Origin: Pyrobaculum sp.
GTDB taxonomy: Archaea; Thermoproteota; Thermoprotei; Thermoproteales; Thermoproteaceae
Length of the DNA stretch: 7,664 nt
NCBI GenBank assembly: GCA_009903905.1
Contig: WYEI01000150.1
Location: 1 to 7,664, forward strand
Direction of reading: 5' to 3'
Below, in pieces: positions 5,248 to 7,664 of the stretch. The position numbers and the translations under genes were made by a program. Each line of letters begins with the position of its first letter. Position 1 is the stretch's first letter. The notes under the pieces are model-generated. The model did not search any database. It was not told where the DNA came from and saw only the letters and a list, made by a program, of their open reading frames with translations.

Positions 5248-6012
5248 TCCCCCGATATAGACCTCGCGTACCTTGGGGTCGTTCGCCACTTGGTCCGGCA
5301 GGCCCTGCGCTATTACTTTTCCGCTTGCCATTGCGTAGACGTAGTCTACGTATCTGAAAGCTATGTCGATTCTATGCTCAATCACGAGGAATGTAATCCC
5401 TTGCTGGTTTATGTCCTTAACTATTTTGAAGACTTCGTGTGCTTGGTCCACGGGAACACCTGCGATGGGTTCGTCTAAGATTACGAGGTCTGCACCCGCC
5501 ATCAAGGCCCGTGCCAGCTCTAGTAACTTCATTTCACCTGCAGAAAGGAGGTAGGCAGGGGCATCCCACTTGCCGTCGAGCCTAACGGCTCTGAGGATCT
5601 TAAAGGCTTTTTTGACTAATTCCTCTTCTTCTTTAACCCAGTTCTTCACAATGGCTGAAAAGACGCTCTCTCCGCGTTGGCCTCTAGCCACGGCCAAGAG
5701 ATTTTCTAACACTGTAAGCCTCTGGAAGACCTGCGGTATCTGGAAAGTCCGCACTATCCCAGCTTCAAAGATCTTGTGGGGAGGCCACCCCGTGATGTTT
5801 ATCGCCTTGCCGTCTGCCCTCGTGTAAATCACCTCGCCTACCTCTGGCTTGTAGACGCCCGTGATTACGTTAACTAAAGTAGTTTTGCCGGAGCCGTTAG
5901 GCCCTATGATCAAGGTGATCTTCCCCCTTTCTACCTCAACATTCACTCCGTCTAATGCACGAAATGCGCCAAACTGTTTTACGATGTCTTTAGTGGTTAA
6001 AATAGAGGCCAT
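5245..6012 (-). CDS. livG: ABC transporter ATP-binding protein, LivG type
   Basis: This 255-residue cytoplasmic ATPase drives import for a branched-chain-amino-acid-type (HAAT) transporter. All nucleotide-binding motifs are intact: Walker A GPNGSGKT (37-44), Q-loop Gln91 in FQIPQVF, signature LSAGE (156-160, a variant of LSGGQ) within a run ending ELARAL, Walker B LVILDEP (176-182) with catalytic Glu181, and H-loop His213 in VIEHRID. The long insert between the Q-loop and the signature and the C-terminal tail GKVIAQGLPDQVANDPKVREVYIGG-like ending (residues 231-255) are typical of LivG rather than the shorter LivF. It lies 29 nt downstream of the binding-protein gene and is probably co-transcribed. 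The ATG at 6012 has no Shine-Dalgarno. A run of six Ts just upstream could cause partial termination. True substrate is uncertain; related systems also carry amides or urea. Confidence 0.92.
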   Translation of the reverse strand: MASILTTKDIVKQFGAFRALDGVNVEVERGKITLIIGPNGSGKTTLVNVITGVYKPEVGEVIYTRADGKAINITGWPPHKIFEAGIVRTFQIPQVFQRLTVLENLLAVARGQRGESVFSAIVKNWVKEEEELVKKAFKILRAVRLDGKWDAPAYLLSAGEMKLLELARALMAGADLVILDEPIAGVPVDQAHEVFKIVKDINQQGITFLVIEHRIDIAFRYVDYVYAMASGKVIAQGLPDQVANDPKVREVYIGG

Positions 6013-6041
6013 TTGCGAAAAAACGCGTAGGTTAAAATGTG

Positions 6042-7376
6042 TTACTGGAAAAGAGGCTTGCCTTGGTCAAATACCACAATCTTTCTATCTGTGCCGTAGT
6101 AGTAGGCGGCGTCTACGTATTTAGGAGTTCCTCCCTCAAGCACTACGCCCCATATGACGTAGTTGGGATACGCACGGTCGCCGGCTGCGTCTAGATATAC
6201 TTTCCCAGTCGCGCCTTGGTATTTACCTTCCTTACCCCACTGCTCAAGAGTCTCCTTGACTTTTACTGGGTCGTCTGTGCCGATGGAGCACACAATCTGC
6301 ATGAGCATCATGGCCGCATCATAGCCGTATGGGTCGTAAGCAACTGGATCCTTGCCGTACTTGGCCTTGTACTCCTGTTTAAACTGCTGGTACTTGGGGT
6401 CGTTGGGGTCCGGCGCTGCGATAGTGCCAAGCATCTTGCCGGCGGCCATCTCCTTGCCCACCTGTTTTATCATGGCGTCGCTATATGCTATGCCGTCGGT
6501 TCCTATCCACCTTACTTTACTAAGAACGGGGTCCTGCGCGGCGGCTTGCACCGCGGCTATGCCGTCGTCTTCAAAAGTGACGAAGATTATGGCTGCGTCT
6601 GAGCCGGGTTGGCCAAGAGCGGCGGATAGCTTCCTAATTACCTCGGGCACGGCTGTTGGGAAAGCCTTGGGGTCTGGGTCGTAGCCGGCTGAGGCGGCGA
6701 TTTGTATACCGAGTTTCTTAGTCTCGTTTATTATGGCGTTGCTAAGCCCAAGGCCCCAAGCGTCATTTCTATATATTATTACAGCTCTCTTTACGCCGAG
6801 GTACTTAAGCAGGTCCGCTATGGCCATGGCTTGGGCGAAGTCTGTAGGCACTATTCTATACACCCAGTCGCCTGGTATTGCCAACAGCGGCGACGTAGAA
6901 GACGGAGAGAAAATCAAGATCTTGTTCTGATCGGCGAAAGACTTCACCGCACTGACTTCTCCGCTGGCCATCGGCCCGACGATGAGTCGAGCTCCCTTGG
7001 CATATAGCGTCTGTACCTTCTGCAACGCCTGTTGCGGGTTTGTGCCTGTGTCCTCCACTAGTAGTTGGAATTGGAAGTTAGGACACATCTTGTTGGCGTC
7101 TTCAACAGCCAGCTCCACGGCGTTTTTAACACCGATACCGTAAGACTGAAGACCGCCGGTCAAAGGCAAAGCCGCGCCGATGTAAACCGTCTTTTTCTGC
7201 GTCGTGGTAGGCGTAGCCGTCTGTGTAGGAGTTGTGGTCTGTGGAGGTGGGGTGGTTGTGGCCGTTGGTGAGGGGGTTGTTTTGGGTTGTTGTCCTCCCG
7301 TTGCGAGGAGTGCCGCTATTGCTGCTAGTACTACTACTACGGCCGCAATTCCTATATATAGGGTTTTTGAAGCCAT
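6042..7376 (-). CDS. livK: Substrate-binding protein of a HAAT-type ABC transporter
   Basis: The 444-residue protein is an extracellular receptor that delivers ligand to the permease. Residues 1-27 form a hydrophobic signal-anchor with no lipobox cysteine, so it is probably held by the helix itself. Residues 28-62 are an almost pure Thr/Pro/Gln linker, common in crenarchaeal binding proteins and likely glycosylated. The type I periplasmic-binding fold (Peripla_BP_6) follows. It opens with VYIGAALPLTGGLQSYGIGV, then LVEDTGTNPQQALQ, the ligand-loop regions GPMASGEV (134-141) and SPSSTSPLL (157-165), and YGYDAAMM (350-357) near the second lobe. Two cysteines (98, 363) are present. It is the first gene of the minus-strand transporter unit. 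A TATA box 22 bp upstream of the ATG suggests a leaderless mRNA. The substrate within the family (branched-chain amino acid, amide, other) cannot be read from sequence alone. Confidence 0.93.
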   Translation of the reverse strand: MASKTLYIGIAAVVVVLAAIAALLATGGQQPKTTPSPTATTTPPPQTTTPTQTATPTTTQKKTVYIGAALPLTGGLQSYGIGVKNAVELAVEDANKMCPNFQFQLLVEDTGTNPQQALQKVQTLYAKGARLIVGPMASGEVSAVKSFADQNKILIFSPSSTSPLLAIPGDWVYRIVPTDFAQAMAIADLLKYLGVKRAVIIYRNDAWGLGLSNAIINETKKLGIQIAASAGYDPDPKAFPTAVPEVIRKLSAALGQPGSDAAIIFVTFEDDGIAAVQAAAQDPVLSKVRWIGTDGIAYSDAMIKQVGKEMAAGKMLGTIAAPDPNDPKYQQFKQEYKAKYGKDPVAYDPYGYDAAMMLMQIVCSIGTDDPVKVKETLEQWGKEGKYQGATGKVYLDAAGDRAYPNYVIWGVVLEGGTPKYVDAAYYYGTDRKIVVFDQGKPLFQ

Positions 7377-7393
7377 GGAAATGCAATTCCTAC

Positions 7394-7413
7394 GATATAA
7401 ATACTTTGAGTAT
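7394..7413 (-). promoter_or_regulatory. TATA box of the binding-protein gene with overlapping palindrome
   Basis: The minus strand reads TATTTATATC at 7403-7394, centred about 22 bp from the ATG at 7376. A small palindrome, ATAC-N5-GTAT (7401-7413), overlaps its upstream edge and could be an operator. The arms are only 4 bp, so the operator part is speculative. Confidence 0.5.
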
Positions 7414-7456
7414 CTATATAACCATTTATCTTCTATATTGTTCGGTCTTAGTAAGG

Positions 7457-7466
7457 TTTATTTATG
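7457..7466 (+). promoter_or_regulatory. TATA box of the divergent permease gene
   Basis: The plus strand reads TTTATTTATG, centred about 23 bp upstream of the ATG at 7484. This supports a leaderless transcript and selects that ATG over the out-of-frame ATG at 7464. With the minus-strand TATA box it forms a 107-bp divergent promoter region. Confidence 0.5.
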
Positions 7467-7483
7467 GCGCCTTTTTCAAGTCT

Positions 7484-7664
7484 ATGGAACTTGTCGTAGG
7501 GGTAGATTATCCAACGCTTGCTAGGGCGATTATATTTTCCAATATCTATGTTTTGCTTGGTCTCGGCTTAAATCTGACATATATAACGACTAAGATACCG
7601 TCGTTTGCGCATGGCGACTTGGCCACGGTGGGGGCCTATGTGAGTTATCTCACCATTATCTTCC
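7484..7664 (+). CDS. LivH/LivM-type ABC transporter permease, N-terminal part
   Basis: Sixty codons are visible before the window ends. The protein begins MELVVGVDYPTLARAIIFSN and continues into a first membrane segment (VLLGLGLNLTYI). It then shows the family hallmark IPSFAHGDLATVGAYVSYL, which matches the N-(L/F)-A-H-G-(D/E) loop followed by GAY in HAAT permeases. It would form the membrane channel for the binding protein and ATPase encoded on the other strand, so a complete transporter is split over divergent units. Whether it is LivH or LivM cannot be settled from 60 residues; the short lead-in before the AHG loop favours LivH. The second permease and LivF are presumably downstream of the window. 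Confidence 0.85.
   Translation, partial: MELVVGVDYPTLARAIIFSNIYVLLGLGLNLTYITTKIPSFAHGDLATVGAYVSYLTIIF

Noticed and set aside
1..7664. CRISPR array, insertion sequence or transposase.
   Set aside because: No regularly spaced repeats of 24-37 bp, no transposase motifs and no terminal inverted repeats of convincing length were seen on either strand.

Overview
The window looks like a hyperthermophilic crenarchaeon of the Pyrobaculum/Thermoproteales type. This is an inference from several traits: archaeal TATA boxes lie 20-27 bp upstream of start codons with no room for leaders, one tRNA has a short canonical intron with a bulge-helix-bulge fold, no tRNA encodes CCA, base composition is near-balanced, and secreted proteins have a membrane anchor plus a Thr/Pro linker. 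No database search was possible.

Layout, left to right. (1) 1-43: possibly the last codons of a plus-strand gene. (2) 149-247: tRNA-Ser(GCT), minus strand, with a 14-nt intron. (3) 263-1063: a DUF169 (COG2043) protein, minus strand. (4) 1158-1804: a decayed minus-strand gene with many stops. (5) 1841-4419: a two-gene minus-strand operon, the most interesting content. The first gene encodes a secreted 660-residue protein with Ig-like modules, a cohesin-like module and a C-terminal type I dockerin with two calcium-binding F-hand loops. The second overlaps it by 4 nt and encodes a 199-residue membrane-anchored protein with a homologous cohesin-like module. (6) 4569-5053: a second decayed minus-strand gene, broken by one stop and two apparent frameshifts. 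(7) 5130-5214: tRNA-Ser(GGA), minus strand. (8) 5245-7376: ATPase and substrate-binding protein of a branched-chain-amino-acid-type (HAAT) ABC transporter, minus strand. (9) 7484 to the end: the start of its permease, divergently transcribed.

How the genes may work together. The transporter genes are a conventional uptake system: binding protein, LivG-type ATPase, and a divergent LivH/LivM-type permease that runs out of the window. The cohesin/dockerin operon suggests a non-covalent surface assembly: the secreted protein's dockerin could dock on the membrane-anchored cohesin or on its own cohesin. No catalytic domain is recognisable, so the assembly may be structural, adhesive or substrate-binding rather than a cellulosome. 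The operon sits between two decayed genes and between two tRNA-Ser genes, so this stretch looks like an accessory region with gene turnover.
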